DNA of 64,000 nucleotides from Bifidobacterium sp. ESL0690. GTDB taxonomy: Bacteria > Actinomycetota > Actinomycetes > Actinomycetales > Bifidobacteriaceae. Made by a program: the position numbers and the translations under genes. Shown one piece after another: positions 42,929 to 52,043 of this stretch (position 1 is the first letter of the stretch; the number at the start of each line of letters is the position of its first letter). The DNA lies in NCBI RefSeq assembly GCF_029392315.1, contig NZ_CP113939.1:682001-746000 (forward strand), read 5' to 3'. A model generated the notes under the pieces. That model searched no databases, was not told where the DNA came from, and worked only from the letters and a program-made list of their open reading frames with translations.

Positions 42929-44110
42929 ATGAAGAGAATCGTAGTTCTTGGCGCGGGTTACGCCGGCATGCGTACGGTTAAGAAATTAGCCGGTATGAAT
43001 GTCGACGCCCAAATCGTACTCATCAACAAGAATCCGTACCATTACCAGACCACCGAGCTGCACGAGGTGGCCGCCGGAACGAAAGAACCGGCAGATATTA
43101 CCTTTGACATTGCGAATACATTCGCCAAAAAGAAAAACGTTCAAGTACTCATCGACGAGGTCATCCGCGTCGATCAGAACGCCAAAATCGTCGTGCTGAA
43201 GAACAATGCCCCGATTCAATACGATTATCTGGTCAACGCGTTGGGCTTCGAATCCGAGACCTTCGGCATCCCCGGCGCCAGTGAGAACGGCTGGCCGTTG
43301 ATCGATATCGACACCGCGCTGGCGGCACGCACCCATCTTGAAAACACGCTCAAGCGTTACAAGAGGAGTCACGACCCCAACGACCTGCGCATCATCGTGT
43401 GCGGCGCCGGCTTCACCAGCATCGAATACCTGGGCGAAATCGTCTACCGCATGCCCAAGCTTGCCAAGAAGTATGGTTTCCCGCGCAATCAGGTCAAGAT
43501 CGACTGCATCGAGGCCGGACCTAAGATTCTCGGCATGTTCAACCAGAATCTTGCCCAGTGGGCAGTCCGGTATCTCGAGAAGAGGGGAGTGACCTTCCAC
43601 GTCTCCACTCCGATCACCGAGGTCAGGCCGAACTCCGTGATGAGCAATGACCAGGAATTCCCGGCCAACACCATCATCTGGACCACCGGCGTGCACGGCA
43701 GCCATGTGATCGCCGACTCCGGTTACGACCAGAAGCGTAACCGTGTGGTCGTCGCCGACGACCTGCGAGTCGCCGGTCAGCCCAACCAGTTCCTCATCGG
43801 AGACGTTTCCGGCGTACCGAACCCGGAAAATGGCCGTCTTTATCCGACCACTGCTCAGATTTCCATCGCCCAGGCCGACTGTGTGGCGGAAAACCTTGTC
43901 GCACTGATGAACGGGCAACCCACCAAGAAGTTCGTCTTCAAAGCGCTCGGCACGGTTTGCTCGCTGGGGCCGAAAGCGGGGATTGCATCGATTGACATGT
44001 TTGGCCACTGGAATCTGAAGGGATGGATTGCCAGCGTCGCCAAAAAGTTCATCGCAGACCGTGCGGTGTTGGAATTGGGCAACATTCGTACTATGCTAGA
44101 AAGCGATTAA
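42929..44110 (+). CDS. ndh: Type II NADH dehydrogenase, copy 2 (cyd-linked)
   Basis: A 393-residue paralogue of the preceding gene, similar along its whole length (RIVVLGAGYAGMRTVKKL; IIVCGAGFTSIEYLGEIV; FLIGDVSGVP; YPTTAQISIAQADCVAEN). It lies only 46 bases before cydA on the same strand, so this copy probably feeds the bd oxidase directly from a shared transcript. ATG 42929 aligns with the start of copy 1; GTG 42920 is closer to AAGGA. Confidence 0.88.
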   Translation: MKRIVVLGAGYAGMRTVKKLAGMNVDAQIVLINKNPYHYQTTELHEVAAGTKEPADITFDIANTFAKKKNVQVLIDEVIRVDQNAKIVVLKNNAPIQYDYLVNALGFESETFGIPGASENGWPLIDIDTALAARTHLENTLKRYKRSHDPNDLRIIVCGAGFTSIEYLGEIVYRMPKLAKKYGFPRNQVKIDCIEAGPKILGMFNQNLAQWAVRYLEKRGVTFHVSTPITEVRPNSVMSNDQEFPANTIIWTTGVHGSHVIADSGYDQKRNRVVVADDLRVAGQPNQFLIGDVSGVPNPENGRLYPTTAQISIAQADCVAENLVALMNGQPTKKFVFKALGTVCSLGPKAGIASIDMFGHWNLKGWIASVAKKFIADRAVLELGNIRTMLESD

Positions 44111-44156
44111 TTCCACGCCTTTATAAGCAAGGAATAGTTGGGAAGAAAGGAATAAA

Positions 44157-45626
44157 ATGACTGTTTTAGGGTTATCGCGATTCCAGTTCGCGATGACGAC
44201 GGTCTTCCACTTCTTCTTCGTACCGTTATCCATTGGCCTGGCGTTTACCGTGGCCGTTATGGAAACGATATACGTAGTGAAGAGGAAATACATTTATAAG
44301 CGTATGGCGATGTTCTGGGGGAAGATTTTCCTTCTTGGCTTCGCTGTTGGCGTAGTGACCGGCATCATTCAGGAATTCCAGTTCGGTATGAACTGGTCGA
44401 ACTACTCGCGTTTCATGGGCGACATCTTCGGAGCGCCGCTGGCCATTGAGGCCCTTTTGGCGTTCTTCATGGAGTCCACCTTCATCGGTGTCTGGATGTT
44501 CACTTGGAACCGCTTCAAGCCGGGCCTGCACGTCGTCTTCATCTGGCTGACCTGGTTCGGCTCCACGTGCTCCGCCATTTGGATTCTCGCTGCGAACAGC
44601 TTCATGCAGAACCCCGTTGGCTATGGCATCAACAAGAAGACCGGCCACGCCGAAATGACGAATTTCGCCGCGGTTATCGGCAATCCCCAGCTTTGGCGTG
44701 AATTCCCGCACGTCGCCACCGGCGCATTGATGCTTGGCGGCATGGTCGTTGTGGGCATGAGCGCTTTCGGCTTCATGCACAAGAATGCGGACAGGGCCTT
44801 CTTCACCCGTTCGATTCGTGTCGGCGCCATCATCGCGCTGATCGGCTCCATTCTCGTCATCATCACCGGCGATCTGCAGACCCTCGAGATCATCAAGGAT
44901 CAGCCGATGAAGTTCGCTGCTACCGAAGGCATTTACGAGGACCTCAAGAGCCCGGCGCCATGGATGGTCGTCGGCCTCATCAACGAAGGCGCACACAAGT
45001 CCGCCGGTATCGAGATTCCCGGCATGCTCTCCCTGCTTGCGTTCCACAAGCTTTACGGTGGAACCATCCAAGGCATGAACACTTTGAACGAGCAGTTCAA
45101 GGGTGAAGGCGGCAAGATCATCAAGAATGGCATCGCCCATCCTGAGATTTCCGATTACTATGTGCCCACCAACGTGCTGTTCTGGAGCTTCCGCTTCATG
45201 GCCGCCGTCGGTTTCGCCGTGCTGATTCTCGCAATCTGCACGCTCTGGTTCACCCGCAAGTCCAAGAACACCTTGGCCGACAGCCGCTGGAAGCTTTGGA
45301 TTCTGGGTATCTGCACCTATCTGCCGTTCATCGGTACCACCGGTGGCTGGCTCATCACCGAGCTCGGTCGCTATCCGTGGATCGTCTATGGCCTGCAGAC
45401 CATCGCCGATGCCGTCTCGCCGACGGCAACCGTGCCAAGCCTGCTGTTCACCAATATCGTGTACTTCCTGCTCTTCTGCCTCATGGGCGGCGTGATGATC
45501 TTCTACTCCCGCCGTGTGCTTTGGCAAGGTCCGGAGCCGGAAACGGAAGGTGCTGATACCAAGACTGCTCCGAAGGCAGCGCATGTCGGTGCCCACGCAG
45601 CCAATAGAAAGGTGGCGTTGGCATGA
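44157..45626 (+). CDS. cydA: Cytochrome bd oxidase subunit I
   Basis: A 489-residue polytopic membrane protein carrying the three haems of cytochrome bd, which oxidises quinol and reduces oxygen to water with high affinity. His18 (TTVFHFFFVPLSIG) is the haem b595 ligand. Glu in LAIEALLAFFMESTF, His in REFPHVATGALMLGG and Met in SFRFMAAVGFAV are the other expected ligands. The quinol-binding Q-loop is of the short type. A GAAAGGAATAA site precedes ATG 44157. It overlaps cydB by four bases. Confidence 0.96.
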   Translation: MTVLGLSRFQFAMTTVFHFFFVPLSIGLAFTVAVMETIYVVKRKYIYKRMAMFWGKIFLLGFAVGVVTGIIQEFQFGMNWSNYSRFMGDIFGAPLAIEALLAFFMESTFIGVWMFTWNRFKPGLHVVFIWLTWFGSTCSAIWILAANSFMQNPVGYGINKKTGHAEMTNFAAVIGNPQLWREFPHVATGALMLGGMVVVGMSAFGFMHKNADRAFFTRSIRVGAIIALIGSILVIITGDLQTLEIIKDQPMKFAATEGIYEDLKSPAPWMVVGLINEGAHKSAGIEIPGMLSLLAFHKLYGGTIQGMNTLNEQFKGEGGKIIKNGIAHPEISDYYVPTNVLFWSFRFMAAVGFAVLILAICTLWFTRKSKNTLADSRWKLWILGICTYLPFIGTTGGWLITELGRYPWIVYGLQTIADAVSPTATVPSLLFTNIVYFLLFCLMGGVMIFYSRRVLWQGPEPETEGADTKTAPKAAHVGAHAANRKVALA

Positions 45627-46693
45627 CTCATTTCCTTTCTCAGCAATTGATCGATGGCAACAACCTGCTGCAGCTGCTGTGGTTCTTTGTGATTGCATTG
45701 GTATTCGCCATCTTCCTCTTCCTTGACGGCATCGATTTCGGTGTCGGCATGGCCACCCGTGTGCTCGCGCACAACGGCGACGAACGTGCGCTCTACATGC
45801 GTGCGGTCGGCCCCCACTGGGACGGTAACGAGGTCTGGCTCATCACCGGCGGCGGCGCGATGTTCGCGTCCTTCCCGCTGTGGTATGCAAGCCTCTTCTC
45901 CGGCTACTACCTGCTGCTCTTCATCGTGCTTGTCGGCCTCATTCTGCGTGGCGTCTCCTTCGAGTTCGCCGCACACTCGGTCACCGATCGTGAACGCAGC
46001 GTCTGGCAGTGGGCCAACTTCGCCGGCAGCGTCATCGCGCCGTTCGGCCTGGGCATGATGCTCACCAGCGTCATCCAGGGCGTTCCGATGGATGCCCAGG
46101 GCAACGTTCATGCCGGTTTCTTCGACGTGGTCAACCTGCTCTCCATCGTCGGCGGTGTAGCTGTAGTGTTCTTCAGCTTCCTGCACGGTCTTCACTTCCT
46201 GAGCCTCAAGCTCGACGAGAAGACGTCCGAGAGGATGCTCAACACCTCCAAGAAGGTCTACTGGATCGCTTACCCGGCCCTTGTGATCTTCGTCATCCTG
46301 GCGTTCATTTTCACTGATTTCTATCAGCGTCGCACCAAGTCGACACTTCTGATCACCGTGGTCATCCTGGCCGCGACGATCTGCGGGCATATCGCAGCCT
46401 ACAAGAAGCGTGGCGGTTTCGCCTTCATTTCCTCGGGCGTCACCCTTGCCGGCATCATCGCCTTCATCTTCAACGGGCTTTTCCCGAACGTGATGATCGC
46501 GACCGATCCGGCCAAGAGCATCGCTGTGAATGCGGCTTCAGCTTCGCAGTACACGCTGGAAATCATGACCATCGTGCTTTGCTGCTTGCTGCCGATTGTC
46601 CTGATCTACTTCATCTGGTCCTACTTCATCCAGAGGAAGCGTCTGCTCACAGACAATACGCCGGAAGCCATCAAGGCGGCTTTGGCCCAATAA
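45623..46693 (+). CDS. cydB: Cytochrome bd oxidase subunit II
   Basis: A 356-residue membrane subunit paired with CydA. The N-terminal LLQLLWFFVIALVFAIFLFLDGIDFGVG is typical, as are HWDGNEVWLITGGGAMFASFPLWYA and LILRGVSFEFAAH. ATG 45623 overlaps the cydA stop (ATGA), so translation is coupled. A strong hairpin separates it from cydD. Confidence 0.96.
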   Translation: MTHFLSQQLIDGNNLLQLLWFFVIALVFAIFLFLDGIDFGVGMATRVLAHNGDERALYMRAVGPHWDGNEVWLITGGGAMFASFPLWYASLFSGYYLLLFIVLVGLILRGVSFEFAAHSVTDRERSVWQWANFAGSVIAPFGLGMMLTSVIQGVPMDAQGNVHAGFFDVVNLLSIVGGVAVVFFSFLHGLHFLSLKLDEKTSERMLNTSKKVYWIAYPALVIFVILAFIFTDFYQRRTKSTLLITVVILAATICGHIAAYKKRGGFAFISSGVTLAGIIAFIFNGLFPNVMIATDPAKSIAVNAASASQYTLEIMTIVLCCLLPIVLIYFIWSYFIQRKRLLTDNTPEAIKAALAQ

Positions 46694-46736
46694 CGAACGA
46701 AAGTTCGTCTTTGATGATTGAACAATGAAATCAAGG

Positions 46737-46810
46737 CCCGATGTCCTTTCCGTGCACCAGTGAATGTGCAATAATATTCACTGGTGCGGCGGAAAGCATC
46801 GGGTTTTCTT
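46737..46810 (+). terminator. Long hairpin between cydB and cydD
   Basis: CCCGATG.CCTTTCCG.GCACCAGTGAAT pairs with ATTCACTGGTGC..CGGAAAG.ATCGGG, about 25 pairs in all, followed by TTTTCTTTG. It has the form of an efficient terminator placed 52 bases before the next gene of the pathway. It can keep CydDC lower than CydAB, or act as an attenuator. Confidence 0.8.
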
Positions 46811-46861
46811 TGTCTAAAAAATTATCCGTTTTAAAGTATCCGTTAATAGTTGGGACTGGCC

Positions 46862-48823
46862 GTGATCGATAAAAGTCTATTCAGGTTCGACGGGGTGCGG
46901 CAACGCATGGGGCTTCTCGCCTTGCTTTCGCTGCTTCAGGCGCTGTGCATCGTCGGGCAGGCACACGGCTTGGCCCGAGGGCTGGTGGAGATCTGGAAGC
47001 AGCATGCCGTCTCTACGTTGGTTGGACCGGTCATCGAATTCCTTATTTTCTACGCAGCTCGTCACCTCTGCGATGTGGCCAAGCAGCGAATCTCAAGTAA
47101 ATACGGCAAATACGTGGCCGGCCAGATTCGTCCGCAACTGCAGGAAAAGATCTTTCGTTTGGGTCCGCAGGCACTGGCCTCGCGCGGCACCGGCTCTACG
47201 GTGACGATGCTGATTGACGGACTCGACCAGGTCAAAAGCTATATCGAAATCCTCCTGCCGAAAATGACCGACATGATGATCATTTCACTGGTCATCCTCG
47301 TGGGTGTGTGGTGGCAGGACTGGGTCAGCGGGCTGATTCTTCTGCTGATGTACCCGCTCATCATTTTCTTTATGGTTATTCTGGGACTTGCCGCACGTGA
47401 CCGTTCCAACAAGCAATACGCCCAGTTCAATATTCTCAATACCAAATTCGTCGACAGCATTCTGGGCCTGCCGACCTTGAAGATGCTCGGCATCGACAAG
47501 GAATACGAAGGCGAGATTTACAGCGTCAGCGAACGCTTCCGCAAACGCACCATCGACGTGCTCAAAGTCGCCATGACCTCCACTTTCGCGTTGGATTGGT
47601 TTACGACGCTGGGTATCGCCATTATGGCCGTATTCCTCGGCCTGCGACTGGTTAACGGCACGATGCCGCTGTTCCCGGCCATGTTCGCGCTGATCATGGC
47701 CCCTGATTACTTCCTGCCCGTGCGCCAGTTCGGCGACAACTACCATGCCACGCTCGACGGTAAGAACGCTTTGCATGACATCATGAGCTTCATCGACAGC
47801 CCTGAAACACCTGAGGATACCGAGACCAAGTGGGACGGTTGGAAGGCCGATAGCGAGCTCAAGCTCGAAGATGTCGACTTTGCTTACCCGGCCGGGAGCA
47901 GACCGGCGGGTGAGGACGAAAGCCAAGCCATGGCAAGTCATAATGTGGCCATGAACGCGGTGGAACAACAGCGTGAGGGCGAGGACGATAATAAGGCTAA
48001 ACGCACTGCCGAGGCCGGTTCTAAAGCCAAGAGGCGGCGTGGGCATGGAAAGAAGAGCGCTAAAGCTGCTAAAACCGAAGCCGACAGCAAAGCCGTCGCG
48101 GCTCAAACCCCAGCCCAACCTGATGCCTTGCATCATATTTCGATGGACTTCAAGGGCTACGGCAAAATCGCCGTCATCGGCAAATCAGGGGCCGGCAAGT
48201 CGACATTGGTCAATCTGCTCGCGGGCTTCAACATCCCGCACGCTGGTTCCATCAAACTTGACGGTCACAAACTCGCTAGTTTCAACGTCGAGGCTTGGCA
48301 GCGCCATATCAGCTACATTCCGCAGACCCCATACATTTTCAGCGGTTCCATCGCCGACAACATCCGTTTCTATGTCACGGACGCCAACGATGAAGACGTC
48401 AAAGCCGCTGCCCACGAAGCCGGACTCGACGAATGGTTGACGGAACTGGCTGATGGGCTTGACACGCTGATAGGGGAGGGCAACCGCGGCATCAGTGGCG
48501 GACAAGCACAGCGCATCGCACTTGCCCGAGTCCTACTCGACAAGTCCCGTGAAGTGCTGCTTTTCGATGAACCGACCGCGCACCTCGATATCGAAACCGA
48601 ATACGACCTCAAAAAGACGCTGCTGCCGATCATGGAAAACCATCTGGTCATCCTTGCCACGCACCGTCTGCACTGGCTGGCGAACGTCGACCAGGTGCTC
48701 GTGCTCGACGAAGGCCGGGTGGTGGAATCCGGTGCGCCCAAGGAACTGATTGGCGCGGGCGGTCCGTTGGACTACCTCATCGGTGAGATGGGAGGTAACC
48801 AGATTGACCAATACCTCGACTGA
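46862..48823 (+). CDS. cydD: Cysteine/glutathione exporter subunit CydD
   Basis: A 653-residue ABC transporter half with an N-terminal six-helix domain and a C-terminal ATPase. CydDC exports thiols or haem-related cargo and is required to assemble cytochrome bd. The ATPase has Walker A IGKSGAGKST near residue 440, signature RGISGGQAQRIALARVLL, Walker B EVLLFDEPTAHLD and the H-loop ATHRLHW. About 80 Lys/Arg/Ala/Glu-rich residues (345-425; KAKRRRGHGKKSAKAAKTEA) are inserted between the first ATPase strand and Walker A. GTG 46862 is the likely start. cydC overlaps it by 20 bases. Confidence 0.92.
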   Translation: MIDKSLFRFDGVRQRMGLLALLSLLQALCIVGQAHGLARGLVEIWKQHAVSTLVGPVIEFLIFYAARHLCDVAKQRISSKYGKYVAGQIRPQLQEKIFRLGPQALASRGTGSTVTMLIDGLDQVKSYIEILLPKMTDMMIISLVILVGVWWQDWVSGLILLLMYPLIIFFMVILGLAARDRSNKQYAQFNILNTKFVDSILGLPTLKMLGIDKEYEGEIYSVSERFRKRTIDVLKVAMTSTFALDWFTTLGIAIMAVFLGLRLVNGTMPLFPAMFALIMAPDYFLPVRQFGDNYHATLDGKNALHDIMSFIDSPETPEDTETKWDGWKADSELKLEDVDFAYPAGSRPAGEDESQAMASHNVAMNAVEQQREGEDDNKAKRTAEAGSKAKRRRGHGKKSAKAAKTEADSKAVAAQTPAQPDALHHISMDFKGYGKIAVIGKSGAGKSTLVNLLAGFNIPHAGSIKLDGHKLASFNVEAWQRHISYIPQTPYIFSGSIADNIRFYVTDANDEDVKAAAHEAGLDEWLTELADGLDTLIGEGNRGISGGQAQRIALARVLLDKSREVLLFDEPTAHLDIETEYDLKKTLLPIMENHLVILATHRLHWLANVDQVLVLDEGRVVESGAPKELIGAGGPLDYLIGEMGGNQIDQYLD

Positions 48824-50771
48824 ATCACCAAGCAATCTGAACGCGAACGTATCCAAGGCAACCATGAACCCAACGAATATCAATAACGGCGGTAATTCGG
48901 CGGTCTCGACCGGCGTAAAAGGCGTGAACGGACTGAACGACCGGGATGGCAAGAACGAATCCGCTGCTGTTTCGTCTTCATCATCAATGCAGAGCAAACC
49001 GAAACTGCGCGACTATCTTAAGATTTGGGACAACGACCACTGGTTCTGGCCATATTTAAAGGAAAACAAGCGTACACTCGCTTTGATCTTCTTCCTCGGC
49101 TCCATGACCTTCGTCTGCGCCGCCGCCTTGATGTTCACTGCAGGCTACCTCATCAATCGCTCGGCGCGTATGCCCTATAACATCCTCATGGTCTACGTGC
49201 CCATCGTGCTCACGCGCGCTTTCGGCATCGGCCGGCCTGTGTTCAAATACGTTGAACAGCTCAAAAGCCATGACTGGGTGCTCCACGTCATCTCCAAGCT
49301 GCGCGTGCAGCTTTACCGCACCCTTTCCAAGGACGCAGCCTTCTTGAATGAGCATGAGCGTACCGGCAGCGTGCTGAGCCTTTTGGCGGTCGATCTCGAC
49401 CACCTCGAGAACTTCTACCTGCGCACCATTTTCCCGACCGTGGTGGCCTATATCCTTTGGATTATCGTCACTATCGCCATGGGCGTCTTTTCCTGGACCT
49501 CCTCGTTGTTGCTCTTCCTGATGCTGGCGCTGGTGCTGATTCTCATCCCGCTGGTCTCGCTGAGCTTCTCGACCGGCCACTTCGCGTTGGAAAAGCAGCA
49601 GCAGGCGCAGGAATACACCAAGGTCACCGAGAGCTACCTCGGCCTGAGCGACTGGGTCATCACCCACAAAGACAAGGATTTCGTCTCCATCGGGGCCGAT
49701 GAATACCGCCGCATCCAGGAGAGTAAGGACCAGCAGAAAACTTTCGAGCGTTGGCGCAACTTCGCCATCCAGCTCGTTTTCGGCGTCATCGCCATCGGTC
49801 TGATGGTGGGGGCGGGGCTCACGATGACCGGTTCCAAGTCCATCGCCGACTGGTCCGCCTCCATCGTGCTCGCGGTCTTCCCGCTGGTCGATTGCTTCAT
49901 CAACGTGGCGCAGGCGGCCGCAGAAGTGCCGCTCTACAGCGATTCGCTCGGACACCTGAACGACCTGACCAACCGTGTCGAGGCGCGTCAGCAGGCGCCT
50001 GTTGCGCAGCAAAAGCTTGATGGAGCGATAGAAAGTATTGATTTCAATCATGTCACCTTTGCCTACGGCCCCGGCCAGCCAACGTTGCTCGACGACTTCA
50101 CCCTGCATATCAAGGCAGGCGAAAAGGTTGCGCTGCTCGGCCCAAGCGGCGAAGGCAAGACCACGATTCTCCAGTTGCTGCTCGGCGACCTGATCCCGCA
50201 AAAAGGGACCATCACCATTAACGGCATTCCCGTGGCGGCGCTGCAGGACGAACGACCACGCATCTTCGGTTATCTGAACCAGCAGGCCTTCCTCTTCAAC
50301 TCCACCATCGCTGAAAACGTGCGTCTGGGCGCTCCTGACGCCACCGACGACGACGTGTGGGCGGCGCTTAAGGCTGTGCAGCTTGATGAAGCCGTGCGTG
50401 TGCTTCCCGACGGCATCGACACTTCCGTTTCGGAGGCAGGGCAGCGCTTCTCCGGCGGCCAGCGTCAGCGTATCGCATTGGCTCGTATCGTCTTGAAGGA
50501 CACCCCGGTAATCTTGCTGGACGAGCCGACAATCGGCCTCGATCCGATCACCGAACGTGAGCTGATGTCGATGATCTTCTCCGCTGCCGGCGACCGCACG
50601 ATGCTCTGGGTCACCCACCATCTGCAGGGGCTAGAGCAATCCGATCAGGTCATCTTCCTCGATAACGGCAAGATCGCCATGCAGGGTGCGCCCACTGATC
50701 TCTACCGCACCAATGAACGCTTCCGTGAGCTCTACCGCCTCGACGTCGGCGAGCTGGAAACGGCGCGGTGA
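48804..50771 (+). CDS. cydC: Cysteine/glutathione exporter subunit CydC
   Basis: A 655-residue partner half-transporter. After a disordered Asn/Ser/Thr-rich extension of about 75 residues come six membrane helices and the ATPase: Walker A LLGPSGEGKTTIL, signature QRFSGGQRQRIALARIVL, Walker B PVILLDEPTIGLD, H-loop WVTHHLQG. The start is TTG 48804 with GGAGG eight bases upstream, inside the cydD 3' end; this coupling suits a heterodimer. A hairpin ends the unit. Confidence 0.92.
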   Translation: MTNTSTESPSNLNANVSKATMNPTNINNGGNSAVSTGVKGVNGLNDRDGKNESAAVSSSSSMQSKPKLRDYLKIWDNDHWFWPYLKENKRTLALIFFLGSMTFVCAAALMFTAGYLINRSARMPYNILMVYVPIVLTRAFGIGRPVFKYVEQLKSHDWVLHVISKLRVQLYRTLSKDAAFLNEHERTGSVLSLLAVDLDHLENFYLRTIFPTVVAYILWIIVTIAMGVFSWTSSLLLFLMLALVLILIPLVSLSFSTGHFALEKQQQAQEYTKVTESYLGLSDWVITHKDKDFVSIGADEYRRIQESKDQQKTFERWRNFAIQLVFGVIAIGLMVGAGLTMTGSKSIADWSASIVLAVFPLVDCFINVAQAAAEVPLYSDSLGHLNDLTNRVEARQQAPVAQQKLDGAIESIDFNHVTFAYGPGQPTLLDDFTLHIKAGEKVALLGPSGEGKTTILQLLLGDLIPQKGTITINGIPVAALQDERPRIFGYLNQQAFLFNSTIAENVRLGAPDATDDDVWAALKAVQLDEAVRVLPDGIDTSVSEAGQRFSGGQRQRIALARIVLKDTPVILLDEPTIGLDPITERELMSMIFSAAGDRTMLWVTHHLQGLEQSDQVIFLDNGKIAMQGAPTDLYRTNERFRELYRLDVGELETAR

Positions 50772-50830
50772 ACGGGTGTAGAAATCACAACGAAAAGCCT
50801 GGTTTCAGCAATATAACTTAGTGATATAAA

Positions 50831-50880
50831 ATCGACGGATGAAGGGCTCTGGTTGAGCATTCATCCGTCGATTATTTTGT
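50831..50880. terminator. Terminator after cydC
   Basis: ATCGACGGATGAA pairs with TTCATCCGTCGAT around a 17-base loop, followed by TATTTTGTTG. It lies between cydC and the convergent polyprenyl synthase. Confidence 0.75.
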
Positions 50881-50938
50881 TGTGGCTTATTTGATGTCGA
50901 TATGACCGGGATTCCGTCGATTTCGACGTTTCCGAGAT

Positions 50939-51910
50939 TTAGAGCGTGGCGATGTATTTGTCGATGACATCGACCAGAGCTTTCACGGTGCCGGCGTTGA
51001 CCGGTGGGTACGCTGTGTCGGTGATGACGTCTTTGGCCGCTTCAAGATGCTGCAGTGCTTCGTTTTTGGCACCGTCGATGAACTGGGGATTGGCCTTGAA
51101 GTAGTCGAGCACTTTGAGCGGATCGTCAAGTTTGACGATGTCGACGAACGACGGGTCGGCCGCAACCGCAAGGATGACCGGCAGGGTATAGATGCCGTCG
51201 CGAATGTCTTCAAGCTTCGGCTTGCCGGTGTCGTGCGCGACGTTGAAATCCTCCACATCGTCCAGAATCTGGAAAGCGATGCCCAAGTGCTCGCCGAATT
51301 TTGACCCTTGCTCAAGTGTTTTCGCATCGGGGGAGTCCGTGGTCAGCTTGATGCCGGTGATGGCGGCCAGGCGGAAAAGCGCAGCCGTCTTGCCGGTGAT
51401 GGCGCGTTCGTAGTATTCCTTGGTGGTGCTGAGGTTGTGCCGGGCGGATTCCTGCAGGAGGTCTCCGGAAACGATTTCGTTGACGGTATGCGCCTGTTCG
51501 GCGATGAATGCCGTGCTGGGTGCGATGGTCGCGATGATTTCCATATAACGCGAAAGAATGAGATCGCCCAGGTAAATCGCGGCCTTGTTGCCACGGATGG
51601 TTTGAATGGTCGGCTGATTGCGGCGTACGGAAGCGTTGTCGAGTACGTCGTCGTGTACCAAAGTGGCCAGATGCAGCATTTCGATGGCCGCCGCGCCGGT
51701 GATGACCTTGTCATCGACGTGATGGGTTTTGCCGTTTTGGACGACGTAGGAGAAAAGCAATACCAGAGAGGCACGGATCATCTTGCCGTGGTTGTCGAGC
51801 AGATGGCGGTAGTCCTCTCGGTAGGGAGTGACATGATCCTCTTCTGCGTGCATCGTTTGCACCACGCGCTTTAGATCATCGCGCAACAGGAGTTCCTGTT
51901 GATTTGGCAT
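50939..51910 (-). CDS. Long-chain polyprenyl diphosphate synthase
   Basis: A 323-residue trans-prenyltransferase that lengthens isoprenoid diphosphates. The two Asp-rich motifs are LVHDDVLDNASVRRNQP and FQILDDVEDFNVAHD, with GGK-like NHGKMIRASL at the N-terminus. These are intact, so it should be active. Located convergent to cydC, it plausibly makes the menaquinone side chain used by MenA; use in other isoprenoid lipids is also possible. ATG 51910 (MPNQQELLL) follows GAGGTCAGG. Confidence 0.88.
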   Translation of the reverse strand: MPNQQELLLRDDLKRVVQTMHAEEDHVTPYREDYRHLLDNHGKMIRASLVLLFSYVVQNGKTHHVDDKVITGAAAIEMLHLATLVHDDVLDNASVRRNQPTIQTIRGNKAAIYLGDLILSRYMEIIATIAPSTAFIAEQAHTVNEIVSGDLLQESARHNLSTTKEYYERAITGKTAALFRLAAITGIKLTTDSPDAKTLEQGSKFGEHLGIAFQILDDVEDFNVAHDTGKPKLEDIRDGIYTLPVILAVAADPSFVDIVKLDDPLKVLDYFKANPQFIDGAKNEALQHLEAAKDVITDTAYPPVNAGTVKALVDVIDKYIATL

Positions 51911-52043
51911 GCGTACCTGACCTCTCGAAAGTCTTGAATAATCAGACGAACGTACCCAATATAGCATGATGGTCGATATAAATGTGCCGAAAAAGCAAAA
52001 GCGTTCCACTCAGCTGTAACGATGGGCTTAGATTCACGTTATG

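Noticed and set aside
42986..44008. A 340-codon minus-strand frame opposite the second ndh
   Set aside because: Shadow frame; similar ones lie opposite the first ndh because the two genes are paralogues.
44226..45698. A 490-codon minus-strand frame opposite cydA
   Set aside because: His/Glu/Gln-rich shadow of a well-supported cytochrome bd gene; no start signal.
49056..50621. A 521-codon minus-strand frame opposite cydC
   Set aside because: Low-complexity shadow of a gene with clear ABC transporter motifs.
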